Source of the DNA: GM7GCV1 sp965221105
Lineage (GTDB): Bacteria; Pseudomonadota; Gammaproteobacteria; Pseudomonadales; GM7GCV1
Assembly (NCBI GenBank): GCA_965221105.1
Contig: OZ244871.1
Location: 1-64,000 of the forward strand
Length of the DNA: 64,000 bases
Direction: 5' to 3'
The position numbers were made by a program, and so were the translations under genes. Shown piece by piece: positions 53,312 to 61,965 of this stretch (within the stretch, counting starts at the first letter, position 1; every line of letters begins with the position of its first letter). The notes beneath the pieces are model-generated. The model had not been told where the DNA came from. It did no database searches and saw only the letters and a list, made by a program, of their open reading frames with translations.

Positions 53312-54019
53312 ATGAATACCGTGCTACATGTGAGCATCTATAGATACAACCCCGATGTCGATACTGAGCCGCGCATGCAGGAGTATCAGATCGATACCGG
53401 CGGAAGGAACCTGATGGTACTGGATGTGCTGGAAATGCTAAAAACACAGGATTCAACTCTCTCATTCCGACGATCCTGCCGTGAGGGCGTCTGTGGCTCT
53501 GACGGAGTCAATATGGGTGGGAAAAATGGCTTGGCATGCGTAACGCCAATTGACGATGTCGTTAAAAGAGGCAAGCTGGTGCTCAGACCGCTACCCGGCC
53601 TGCCTGTGATTCGCGATCTGGTTGTCGATATGACGCAATTTTATAATCAGTATGAGAAGGTCAAACCCTACCTGATCAATGATAGCATTCCTCCGGAGAT
53701 CGAGCGACTTCAGTCACCTGAGGAGCGTTCCAAACTAGATGGGCTCTACGAATGCATCCTTTGTGCCTGTTGTTCTACGAGCTGCCCGTCGTTCTGGTGG
53801 AATCCAGAGAAGTTCCTCGGCCCTGCTGCGCTGTTGCAGGCATATCGCTTCATAGCTGATAGCCGTGATACGGCGACCGAAGATCGGCTTGATGCACTTC
53901 AAGACCCATTCTCGGTGTTTCGCTGTCAGGGCATCCAAAATTGTGTTGCTGTTTGCCCTAAAGGGCTGAATCCGACCAAGGCCATCGGGCATATTCGCAC
54001 GATGCTGCTGACTCGCTAG
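53312..54019 (+). CDS. sdhB: Succinate dehydrogenase iron-sulfur subunit
   Basis: Carries electrons from the flavin to quinone. The 235 residues hold all three clusters: 2Fe-2S in SCREGVCGSDGVNMGGKNG followed by LAC, 4Fe-4S in CILCACCSTSCPSFWW and 3Fe-4S in CQGIQNCVAVCPKGLNPTKAI. CAGGAGG precedes the ATG. The gene is followed after only 57 bases by lpdA, with no sucA or sucB between. Without SdhC/SdhD nearby, its membrane partner must be encoded elsewhere if the complex works. Confidence 0.96.
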   Translation: MNTVLHVSIYRYNPDVDTEPRMQEYQIDTGGRNLMVLDVLEMLKTQDSTLSFRRSCREGVCGSDGVNMGGKNGLACVTPIDDVVKRGKLVLRPLPGLPVIRDLVVDMTQFYNQYEKVKPYLINDSIPPEIERLQSPEERSKLDGLYECILCACCSTSCPSFWWNPEKFLGPAALLQAYRFIADSRDTATEDRLDALQDPFSVFRCQGIQNCVAVCPKGLNPTKAIGHIRTMLLTR

Positions 54020-54075
54020 TACCCGTTGCGTTTACCTGCAGCAATACTGCTCGACCACATCCGTTCGAAGTATCT

Positions 54076-55524
54076 ATGGCTGAACAGTACGATGTTATCG
54101 TTATCGGCTCTGGTCCGGCGGGCTATGCAGCCGCTATAAGGTGCGCCCAGCTGGGATTCAGAACCGCCTGTGTAGAGAAATGGCGTAACCAAGCGGGAGA
54201 AGGTGTCAATGGTGGCACTTGCCTGAACGTGGGCTGCATCCCCTCTAAAGCGCTGCTTGAAAGCTCCCACAAGTTTGAGATGGCAGCTCAGGAACTGTCC
54301 GGGCATGGTATTGACACTGGCACAATCAGTATGGATGTAGCCAAAATGCTGAATAGAAAAAACGATATTATTCAGCAGCTTGCAAATGGTATTTCAGGTC
54401 TTTTCAGGTCTAATGGTGTGGATTCCCTGTTTGGTTCTGGCAGGCTTCTCAAAAATCGGCGGATCGAAGTGACTGATTTCGAAGGTAATCAGGCACAGTA
54501 TGCCGCTGACCAGATTATCTTGGCTTCGGGTTCGGTACCGATAGATATCCCCTCAGCACGAATGAATGGCTCCACGATTGTGGATTCTACCGGCGCACTG
54601 GAATTTGACAGAGTACCTGAGCACCTGGGAGTAATTGGTGCCGGCATTATTGGTCTTGAATTGGGCAGCGTCTGGGCACGGCTGGGTTCAAAGGTTGTTA
54701 TAATCGAAGCTCTGCAGGATTTCCTCCCATCAATGGACAGGGATATCGCCAGGGAAGCCGGGAAGATCTTTGCCCTCCAAGGCTTGGATATTCGTTTTGG
54801 TAGTACTGTGACCGGTTCAACAGACAAAGGCGAACAGGTCGAATTGCACTATCGGGATGCCGACAATGTCGTGCACTCAGAATTTTTTGACCGTGTAATC
54901 GTTTCGGTCGGCCGCCGTCCCTGCAGTGAGGGGCTGTTGGCTGATGATTCGGGCGTCGAGCTGGATGAAAGGGGTTGTGTTAACGTTGACGAGTATTGTG
55001 CCACTTCGGTTGAGGGTGTATGGGCCGTTGGCGACCTTGTGCGCGGTCCAATGCTGGCTCACAAGGGATCCGGAGAGGGCGTTATGGTGGCTGAACGAAT
55101 CGCCGGACACAGCGCCCGAATGAACTACGAACTGGTTCCGAGCGTGATCTACACTCACCCTGAAATAGCGAGTATAGGTAAGACTGAGCAGCAGCTCAGG
55201 GAAGATGGGGTAGATTACCGCGCTGGCACCTTTCCCTTTGCGGCAATCGGACGTGCGCTGGCTTCGGGCGATGCTGGGGGATTTGTGAAGATTCTCGCTG
55301 ATGCCAGGACAGATGAGGTATTGGGTGTCCATTGCATAGGTCCCTCTGCCGCAGAACTGGTTCAACAGGGTGGTATAGCGATGGAGTTCGGATCAAGTGC
55401 CGAGGATCTCGGGATGATCGTATTTTCTCACCCAACATATTCTGAAGCAGTTCACGAGGCAGCGCTTGCCGTTCATCAGCAAGCGATTCACATGCCCAAT
55501 CGGAAGCGCAGACAGCTTCAGTGA
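54076..55524 (+). CDS. lpdA: Dihydrolipoamide dehydrogenase (E3)
   Basis: Flavoprotein that reoxidises lipoyl groups of 2-oxo-acid dehydrogenases or the glycine cleavage system. The 482 residues have the FAD loop VIGSGPAGYAAAIRCAQLG, the redox disulfide GGTCLNVGCIPSK (Cys49, Cys54), the NAD-binding GAGIIGLELGSVWARLG, AVGDLVRGPMLAHKG and the catalytic HPTYSEAVHEA. In relatives it is the last gene of sucAB-lpd. Here the E1 and E2 genes are missing from the locus, so its partner complex is unknown. Confidence 0.96.
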   Translation: MAEQYDVIVIGSGPAGYAAAIRCAQLGFRTACVEKWRNQAGEGVNGGTCLNVGCIPSKALLESSHKFEMAAQELSGHGIDTGTISMDVAKMLNRKNDIIQQLANGISGLFRSNGVDSLFGSGRLLKNRRIEVTDFEGNQAQYAADQIILASGSVPIDIPSARMNGSTIVDSTGALEFDRVPEHLGVIGAGIIGLELGSVWARLGSKVVIIEALQDFLPSMDRDIAREAGKIFALQGLDIRFGSTVTGSTDKGEQVELHYRDADNVVHSEFFDRVIVSVGRRPCSEGLLADDSGVELDERGCVNVDEYCATSVEGVWAVGDLVRGPMLAHKGSGEGVMVAERIAGHSARMNYELVPSVIYTHPEIASIGKTEQQLREDGVDYRAGTFPFAAIGRALASGDAGGFVKILADARTDEVLGVHCIGPSAAELVQQGGIAMEFGSSAEDLGMIVFSHPTYSEAVHEAALAVHQQAIHMPNRKRRQLQ

Positions 55525-55617
55525 TGCGTAATCTGGAAGCTCATTTTTTCAACAGGTTGATCAGATCAGTTTACATAGTCTGCTGCACTAACATCCCGGT
55601 ATTAAAGAGAAGACCAT

Positions 55618-56778
55618 ATGAATCTACATGAATATCAAGCCAAGCAGATATTTGCCCAATACAGCCTTCCGGTGTCACAGGGTATCGTAGCTTCGACCGC
55701 CCAGGAAGCCGTTGCCGCGGCAGATGAAATCGGTGAGGACCGACTGGTTGTCAAGGCTCAGGTTCATGCCGGAGGTCGAGGCAAAGCCGGAGGTGTCAAG
55801 CTGGTATCCAGCAAGGAAGAAGTGGATGAATTCGCCCGCAAATGGTTTGGCAGTCGTCTGGTGACGTACCAGACCGATGCCAGGGGTCAGCCGGTCAGCC
55901 GCATTTTGGTTGAGCCATGCACGGACATTGCCGATGAGCTGTATCTCGGTGGTGTAGTGGATCGTGGCACACGCCGTATCGTCATCATGGCGTCTACTGA
56001 GGGCGGCGTAGAGATTGAAAAGGTTGCCCGTGAAATGCCCGAGAAGATTCTTCGTGCGGCGATTGATCCCCTTGTTGGCCCACAGCCCTATCAAGCGCGT
56101 GAAATGGCTTTCAAGCTGGGTCTTGCAGCTGCGCAGATCAAACAATTCACTAAAATCTTTATGGGGTTGGTGAAAATCTTTATGGAAAAGGATGTTGCAC
56201 TGTGCGAGGTAAACCCTCTCGTTGTCAAGGCTGACGGTGATCTGCATTGCCTCGATGCCAAGCTCGTAATCGATAGCAACGCATTGTATCGCCAAAAGGA
56301 TCTGCAGGAGATGGCTGATCCCAGTCAGGATGACGAGCGCGAGGCGCATGCGGCTCTGTGGGATCTCAATTACGTAGCACTGGACGGGAACATAGGCTGC
56401 ATGGTCAATGGCGCCGGATTGGCTATGGGAACCATGGACATTGTGAATCTGTACGGCGGGACACCGGCAAACTTCCTTGATGTAGGCGGGGGGGCAAATA
56501 AGGAAAGGGTTGCTGAAGCTTTTAAAATAATTCTTTCCGACCCCAATGTGAAAGCGGTGCTGGTCAACATCTTTGGTGGCATTGTTCGGTGCGACATGAT
56601 TGCACTGGGGATTATCGGTGCAGTTGAAGAGGTTGGTGTGAACGTTCCAGTCATCGTTCGACTTGAAGGCACCAACTCAGAAGAGGGCAAGCGGGTTCTT
56701 GCCAAAAGTGATCTGAATATTCAGGCAGCTGCTTCGCTGGACGAAGCCGCCGAGCGAGCTGTCAAAGCCGCACAGTAA
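55618..56778 (+). CDS. sucC: Succinyl-CoA synthetase beta subunit
   Basis: ATP-grasp subunit of the enzyme that couples succinyl-CoA cleavage to nucleoside triphosphate formation. The 386 residues (388 in E. coli) include MNLHEYQAKQIFAQYSLPVS, KAQVHAGGRGKAGGVKLV, EVNPLVV, GNIGCMVNGAGLAMGTMD, FLDVGGGANKERV and VNIFGGIVRCDMIA. AGAGAAG precedes the ATG. sucD follows 21 bases after its stop. Confidence 0.97.
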   Translation: MNLHEYQAKQIFAQYSLPVSQGIVASTAQEAVAAADEIGEDRLVVKAQVHAGGRGKAGGVKLVSSKEEVDEFARKWFGSRLVTYQTDARGQPVSRILVEPCTDIADELYLGGVVDRGTRRIVIMASTEGGVEIEKVAREMPEKILRAAIDPLVGPQPYQAREMAFKLGLAAAQIKQFTKIFMGLVKIFMEKDVALCEVNPLVVKADGDLHCLDAKLVIDSNALYRQKDLQEMADPSQDDEREAHAALWDLNYVALDGNIGCMVNGAGLAMGTMDIVNLYGGTPANFLDVGGGANKERVAEAFKIILSDPNVKAVLVNIFGGIVRCDMIALGIIGAVEEVGVNVPVIVRLEGTNSEEGKRVLAKSDLNIQAAASLDEAAERAVKAAQ

Positions 56779-56799
56779 TTTACCGGAGACCGAGGATAT

Positions 56800-57672
56800 A
56801 TGAGTGTATTAATTGACAAGAATACCAGGGTAATCTGTCAGGGGTTTACTGGTTCCCAGGGCACCTTTCATTCGGAACAGGCAATTGCCTATGGAACACG
56901 AATGGTCGGTGGTGTTACGCCTGGAAAGGGCGGGCAAACCCACCTCGATCTGCCCGTTTTCAACACCGTATCTGATGCCGTTGAAGCCACTGGGGCGACC
57001 GCATCCGTGATCTATGTGCCAGCGGCTTTTTGCAAGGATTCCATTCTGGAAGCGGTTAATTCCGGTATTGAGTTGGTAGTCTGCATTACCGAGGGAATCC
57101 CCACTATGGACATGCTTGAGATTAAGGTGAAATGTGATGATCTGGGCGTAAATTTGATCGGCCCCAACTGTCCCGGCGTGATTACGCCCGGTGAATGTAA
57201 AGTTGGTATCATGCCTGGGCACATTCATCTGCCCGGCAAAGTGGGCATTGTGTCCCGCTCCGGTACGCTGACATACGAAGCCGTCAAGCAGACGACTGAT
57301 AGCGGTTTCGGGCAATCAACCTGTGTGGGTATTGGTGGAGACCCTATTCCTGGCTCCAATTTCATCGACATTCTGGAGATGTTCAGAGATGACGATCAAA
57401 CTGAAGCGATTGTCATGATTGGCGAAATTGGTGGTACTGCCGAGGAAGAGGCCGCCGAATATATCGGTGCCAATATCGACAAGCCCGTTGTAGCGTACAT
57501 CGCCGGTGTCACCGCACCCCCAGGAAAGCGCATGGGGCATGCTGGGGCGATAATATCTGGTGGCAGGGGAACCGCCGAAGAAAAGTTCACCGCACTGGAA
57601 GCTGCCAGAGTAAAAACCGTGCGCAGTCTTGCAGAAATTGGCAACGGCCTCAGGGAAATCACCGGCTGGTAA
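56800..57672 (+). CDS. sucD: Succinyl-CoA synthetase alpha subunit
   Basis: CoA-binding subunit that carries the phosphohistidine intermediate. The 290 residues (289 in E. coli) contain VICQGFTGSQGTFHSEQAI, CITEGIPTMDML, GPNCPGVITPGECKVGIMPG, SRSGTLTYEAVKQTTD and the active histidine in KRMGHAGAIISGGRGTAEEK. GGAGACCGAGG is upstream. It is the last intact gene before the decayed transposon zone. Confidence 0.97.
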   Translation: MSVLIDKNTRVICQGFTGSQGTFHSEQAIAYGTRMVGGVTPGKGGQTHLDLPVFNTVSDAVEATGATASVIYVPAAFCKDSILEAVNSGIELVVCITEGIPTMDMLEIKVKCDDLGVNLIGPNCPGVITPGECKVGIMPGHIHLPGKVGIVSRSGTLTYEAVKQTTDSGFGQSTCVGIGGDPIPGSNFIDILEMFRDDDQTEAIVMIGEIGGTAEEEAAEYIGANIDKPVVAYIAGVTAPPGKRMGHAGAIISGGRGTAEEKFTALEAARVKTVRSLAEIGNGLREITGW

Positions 57673-57889
57673 GTGGTGTACCTGACTCAGGTTGGCAACA
57701 CAACAGCTGGTCGGGGTGTATTCCGTTCTTGCAGTTTCTCCAGGCCAAAGCTGTTGAGAAAGGCCATTGCCGTTCGCTTGCCTGTGCCTGGACATCATAT
57801 TCCCCATCGCGCTTGTCGGCATAGCGTCTTCGATCTGAATCCCAAAAAGAGCGCAGATTGCCGAACTATCGTTTAGACATGTCCTAGTC

Positions 57890-58153
57890 TAATGGTATGA
57901 CCCGCCCCTTCTTAGAGGTCTCCAACTTATGCGGCTCCGATCAACACTGAAGCATCACGTGCCACTGCCAGCATGTCACCGGGAGCAGTGTCCCCCAGGC
58001 TCCGGAATCCGCTCCAGTGGACGCTCCCTGGGCAGTGTGACTGCCGGGAGTCCTGAGGACAGGCAGTGAACAGAGAGGCCATGGTTCACCCTGTCAGATA
58101 CGGCTTCAGCGAGCCACACTCATCACTCTTTCATTCACACTGAGGCATGAACC
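57890..58153 (+). mobile_element. Structured non-coding DNA 5' of the IS110-type transposase remnant
   Basis: The bases between sucD and the IS110 relic (57673-58153) contain no gene I can support. From about 57930 the DNA is rich in short inverted repeats, such as CCGGGAGC with GCTCCGG, and GTCCTGAGGAC. In the IS110 group the left non-coding end upstream of the transposase gene is known to encode the bridge RNA, so this may be a remnant of such a region. The left boundary is not defined, and no inverted terminal repeat is expected for this family. Confidence 0.35.
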
Positions 58154-58640
58154 ATGACCACAGCGAAGCAGAACACGAAGATCACCACGACTGCTCCCGC
58201 CTTCATTGGCATCGACTTGGCGAAGAACTCGGTCCACATCCACGGGGTCGACAGATCGGGCCACACCCGCAGTGATCAGAAGCTGAAGATGTTTCTGGCC
58301 ACCCTGAAGCCCTGCGTGGTGCACATGGAGGAGCGGGTGACCAGGTGCGACCAGACGAGCGGGCGCAGCTGCTGATGACGATCCCCGGCGTGGGGCCGAT
58401 GACGGCCACGGCGCTGCTGTCGACCATGGGCGATCCGGGTGTGTTCCGCAACGGCCGGGAATGCGCGGCCTGGATCGGCCTGATCCCGAGACAGCACTCA
58501 ACCGGCGGAAAGGAGCGGCTGCTGGGGATCGACAGGGGTGACCGGTGCCGGCGCAGCCGGTGGCTGCAGGGGCTGCTGGAGCGGCGTCATCGGAACGTGG
58601 CGACGGTGGCCCTGGCTTCCGGTGTGCACGCACCGCCCGG
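58154..58640 (+). pseudogene. IS110-family transposase, internally deleted
   Basis: The N-terminal part reads FIGIDLAKNSVHIHGVDRSG and CVVHMEE, the DEDD/RuvC-like start of IS110 transposases. After about 65 codons the sequence jumps, out of frame, to the C-terminal part: MTIPGVGPMTATALLSTMGD, RNGRECAAWIGLIPRQHSTG and GGKERLLGI, the transposase-20 domain with the catalytic-serine region. A second gap then joins RGDR to SRWLQGLLERRHRNVATVAL. Compared with a full enzyme of about 330-350 residues, roughly half is gone. It cannot be functional. Confidence 0.82.
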
Positions 58641-58676
58641 GCGGTCCTCAGATCGGGCACCCCGTATGAAGGGAAT

Positions 58677-58728
58677 CATGTGCCTGCCCTGGGGTAGGCA
58701 CATGGGGGATCGGGAACCGGGTTCCCGA
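58677..58728. repeat. Two adjacent perfect palindromes
   Basis: Palindrome 1 has arms CATGTGCCT (58677-58685) and AGGCACATG (58696-58704) around a 10-base loop. Palindrome 2 has arms TCGGGAACC (58710-58718) and GGTTCCCGA (58720-58728) around one base. Both are exact and only five bases apart. They lie directly after the IS110 relic and before the ISKra4 relic. They could be a terminator-like or REP-like element, or a remnant of a transposon end. No T-run follows. Confidence 0.6.
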
Positions 58729-59036
58729 CCCAGGATGACACTCAGACACCACAGATGAATTGAACCCACCAGGGGTGCGTGAGAGTACTGAATCGTGATG
58801 GCAGACACGGCACACCGCCGGAGTGAGAACCTGAGCAGTGCACAGACCCGATGGGGACACCTGAGGGTGTTCACTGTCGAGGTCGATAGTCTGATCAGGA
58901 CACACCGGTGCGACTCTCCATCAGGGCCAGGGGCGCAGAGAGCCCCATTGACAGGTCGGATATATGGCAGCAGCCCGTCTCTTCCAGATCGAAAAGTGCT
59001 CGTGCACACCGGGCGGGGCCTTTCAACGACTCACAC

Positions 59037-59493
59037 AGGATTTGGAACTGGACAGATGAGTCTGTACCGGAGCGATTCAGGTCGTGGGTATCGATCATGC
59101 CAGGGCGCATGTTGGAGATGCAGCTCGGGCGATCTTTGATCATACCGACCTCGGCGCGGTCTGGGGTCACCGTTGGCGAGACGAGCCAGACCGGTCAGGC
59201 GAGGCTGACCGGCTGATCGAGGAACTGCAACGTCATGGTCAGAGCGCGCTCACCGAAGCGAACTATGTTAAGAACAGCCGGAAACCTATGTGCTCCTCAG
59301 AGTTCAGGGCACAGGGGATGTGTGTGTCATCTGGAGTCGTTGCAGGCGCATGCACATTGGTCGTAGGCACCCGTCTCACATGGGGTGGCATGCATTGGCC
59401 TGTCGATGATGCGACTGCCATCATCGCCTTGCGGTGTTCTCTGGAAAGCAGCCGCTGTGACGACTTCTGGAAGCGACAGGTCGGGGCAATCTC
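59037..59493 (+). pseudogene. ISKra4-family transposase C-terminal remnant
   Basis: Recognisable pieces are RIWNWTDE in one frame, then after a frameshift near 59075 GAIQVVGIDHARAHVGDAAR and AIFDHTDLGAVWGHRWRDE, followed by SEFRAQGMCVSSGVV, GTRLTWGGMHWPVDDATAII and ALRCSLESSRCDDFWKRQ. This is the usual order of ISKra4 transposases (RIWNW..DE, DFYHAREHVGDVARAIFGHT, EFRAQGLCVSTGVVEAGC, GMHW.V.GANAI). The conserved EAGCK is degraded to AGACT. DNA from 58730 to 59036 may be its decayed N-terminal half, but I cannot read it with confidence. Confidence 0.72.
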
Positions 59494-59589
59494 ACAAAAA
59501 TCACGCAACACCCGGCTGCGGGTCTTGAAATACTCAGCGATAGACCTATTTAAATGGCGTCAAGCCAATATCCTGGAAACAAGAATCCC

Positions 59590-61485
59590 ATGACTGCAAC
59601 TGCCACTGAAACCCATGTGTTCCAAGCCGAAGCAAAACAGCTTCTGCATTTAATGACGCACTCGCTGTATAGCAACCGGGAGATTTTTATTCGCGAGCTG
59701 ATCTCCAATGCCTCTGATGCCTGCGACAAGTTGCGTTTTGAGGCACTGAACAATGATGAGCTCTACGAGGGACAGACAGAGCTTAAGGTTCGAATAAAAC
59801 TTGATGCTGAAGCGAAGACCATCGCGATTATGGACAACGGTGTAGGCATGTCCAAACAGGAGATTATGGACAACATAGGCACTATTGCCAGTTCTGGAAC
59901 TGCAAAATTTCTGGAGAATCTGACTGGCAATCAGAAAAAGGATTCAGCGCTCATTGGTCAGTTTGGTGTGGGCTTTTACTCATCGTTTATTGTCGCTGAC
60001 AAAGTTGAAATTTTTACCCGCCGGGCGGGACTAAAACCATCGGACGCTGTCTACTGGTGCTGTTCGGGAGAAGCTGAATACGAGCTGGGAGATGCGGACA
60101 TCGTTGAGCGCGGAACCCGTGTTGTGTTGCATCTTAAGCCCGATGCAGATGAGTTTTCGAACGACTGGAAGATCCGCTCAACAGTCAAAAAATATTCGGA
60201 CCACATTGCCATCCCGGTCGAAATGGAAAAGCCGTTCTACGGAGAGGATGACGACAGGCCTGAAGCACCCGAATTTGAGGCAGTGAACAGCGTTAAAGCT
60301 ATGTGGACACGTTCCAGATCGGAACTCAAAGATGATGACTACAAGGAATTCTACCGCCATATTTCACACGATTTTGAAGAGCCGCTGAGATGGTCTCACA
60401 ACCGAGTCGAGGGCAAACTCGACTACACAAGCCTTCTGTATTTGCCTCGCAGGCCCCTTTTCGACCTTTGGCAGAGGGAGGCGGCGAAGGGGCTGAAACT
60501 TTACGTGCGAAGAACCTTTATTCTCGACGATGCGGAACAGTTTTTGCCGCTCTATCTGCGCTTTGTCAAGGGTATTGTGGATTCCAATGACCTGCCGCTC
60601 AATGTATCCCGGGAGTTGCTGCAAGAATCCAAAGAAGTTGATTCTATCAAGACTGCCCTGACAAAACGCGTGTTGGACATGCTTGACAAAATGATCAAGA
60701 GGAACCCTGAGGACTACCAGGTATTCTGGAATGCTTTTGGTCAGGTCATGAAAGAAGGTCCAATGGAAGATCCGGTAAATCAGGAAAAGCTGGCGGGTAT
60801 GCTGAGATTTGCCAGCACCCACACCGACAAGCCAGACCAGGATCAGTCTTTGGATCAATACATTGAGCGGATGAAAGAGGGCCAGGACAGGATCTACTAT
60901 CTGGTGGCTGATTCCATGAACGTTGCCAACAAAAGCCCACTGCTGGAGACTTTCCGGGTCAATAGTTGCGAGGTGCTGCTGCTGACTGATCGCATAGATG
61001 AATGGCTGATGGGTAATCTGCGTGAGTACAAGGGCTTAGCATTCTATGATGTTGCGCGCGGGGATCTTGCCGATCTGGATGAAAAACCGGATGCGGACAC
61101 AAATGATGATGCGAGTGAAGACAGGGAAGAGAACCCGCTGATCGAAAAGATTGCTGGTTATTTGGGCCAGCGTGTCGCAGAAGTGCGTGTCTCGCACCGA
61201 CTGGTCGAGTCTCCCGCATGTCTGGTTGTCGGTGACCAGGATATGGGAATGCAGATGCGGCGCATTATGGAGGCAGCTGGTCAGGAAGTGCCGGACAGCA
61301 AACCCATTCTGGAGTTGAATACTGCACATCCCTTGCTAAAAAGGGTTGAGTCAGAGGATAGCGACCAGGTCTTTGAGGATCTTGTTGAAATATTGTTCGA
61401 TCAGTCAAGTCTGGCGGTTGGGGAGCAGCTTCAAGACCCGGTGGGATACGTTCAACGCATCAACAAACTGCTCTTTGACGTCTAA
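59590..61485 (+). CDS. htpG: Chaperone HtpG (Hsp90)
   Basis: Cytosolic Hsp90. The ATG at 59590 gives 631 residues (624 in E. coli). An in-frame ATG at 59554 adds 12 residues next to transposon debris. The ATP-binding N-domain has LISNASDACDKLRFEAL, IMDNGVGMSKQEI and GQFGVGFYSSFIVADKV. The middle domain includes the catalytic-arginine region NVSRELLQESKEV. The C-terminal dimer domain ends the chain. A negatively charged stretch near residue 510 (DEKPDADTNDDASEDREENP) is slightly longer than usual. Confidence 0.96.
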   Translation: MTATATETHVFQAEAKQLLHLMTHSLYSNREIFIRELISNASDACDKLRFEALNNDELYEGQTELKVRIKLDAEAKTIAIMDNGVGMSKQEIMDNIGTIASSGTAKFLENLTGNQKKDSALIGQFGVGFYSSFIVADKVEIFTRRAGLKPSDAVYWCCSGEAEYELGDADIVERGTRVVLHLKPDADEFSNDWKIRSTVKKYSDHIAIPVEMEKPFYGEDDDRPEAPEFEAVNSVKAMWTRSRSELKDDDYKEFYRHISHDFEEPLRWSHNRVEGKLDYTSLLYLPRRPLFDLWQREAAKGLKLYVRRTFILDDAEQFLPLYLRFVKGIVDSNDLPLNVSRELLQESKEVDSIKTALTKRVLDMLDKMIKRNPEDYQVFWNAFGQVMKEGPMEDPVNQEKLAGMLRFASTHTDKPDQDQSLDQYIERMKEGQDRIYYLVADSMNVANKSPLLETFRVNSCEVLLLTDRIDEWLMGNLREYKGLAFYDVARGDLADLDEKPDADTNDDASEDREENPLIEKIAGYLGQRVAEVRVSHRLVESPACLVVGDQDMGMQMRRIMEAAGQEVPDSKPILELNTAHPLLKRVESEDSDQVFEDLVEILFDQSSLAVGEQLQDPVGYVQRINKLLFDV

Positions 61486-61565
61486 TTGGGGTAAGCGCTT
61501 AAGGGGCGACAGGCCAGTTTGGCTGCGTATAATGCGCAATCTGAAATGGTTTGAGAGGGTTGTGC

Positions 61566-61847
61566 ATGAGCATTAAAGAATCATTGTTGAGTACGGATAC
61601 CTGGCTTCGGGGGGGCTTCATACTCCTTTTCTGGATACTTTTGACACTGGTCGGCTGGGTGCTGGGTGCCGTTATCGTAGTTCAATTTGTAATTGTCCTA
61701 TGCAGTGGACAGGCGAATCGGCAGTTGCTGGACTTTGCCGAAAACCTGGGAACCTATCTCAAGCAAATCGTGTGGTTCACCTGCTTTATCAATAAGGAGA
61801 AACCATTCCCGTTTTCTGATTTCCCAAGCGGGCATCACACCGGCTGA
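61566..61847 (+). CDS. DUF4389 family membrane protein
   Basis: A 93-residue protein of unknown function with two hydrophobic segments (GGFILLFWILLTLVGWVLGA and the following VIVVQFVIVLC). The C-terminal block LDFAENLGTYLKQIVWFTCF and EKPFPFSDFPSG is typical of DUF4389. The ATG at 61566 follows GAGAGGG. In many gammas this gene is next to sixA, and the interrupted sixA lies 48 bases downstream, so the old order is preserved. Confidence 0.75.
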   Translation: MSIKESLLSTDTWLRGGFILLFWILLTLVGWVLGAVIVVQFVIVLCSGQANRQLLDFAENLGTYLKQIVWFTCFINKEKPFPFSDFPSGHHTG

Positions 61848-61895
61848 ATCAACGCATTCTTCCGGTATGCGTACCCAGATTGAAGAGAAACTTGA

Positions 61896-61934
61896 ATGAA
61901 GCTTTTTGTGCTTCGGCATGGCAAGGCCCACTAG
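61896..61934 (+). pseudogene. sixA: sixA 5' fragment cut by an IS630 element
   Basis: Twelve codons, MKLFVLRHGKAH, match the phosphohistidine phosphatase SixA start, including the RHG motif with the nucleophilic histidine. The stop TAG at 61932-61934 is created by the insertion junction. I could not find the rest of sixA on the other side of the element (63133-63397), so a deletion probably followed insertion. Confidence 0.7.
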
Positions 61935-61965
61935 TGTAGTGTCTTATAAATAGATTCAATTAATC
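61933..61965 (+). repeat. Left terminal inverted repeat of the IS630 element
   Basis: Starts AGTGTAGTGTCTTATAAATAG. The first 12 bases match exactly the reverse complement of the right end, and similarity continues for about 30 bases with a few mismatches. A TA, the expected IS630 target dinucleotide, is at 61932-61933. Confidence 0.8.

Noticed and set aside
58106..58660. 184-codon minus-strand frame over the IS110 relic
   Set aside because: It is a high-GC antisense shadow of the transposase remnant and has no protein-like features.
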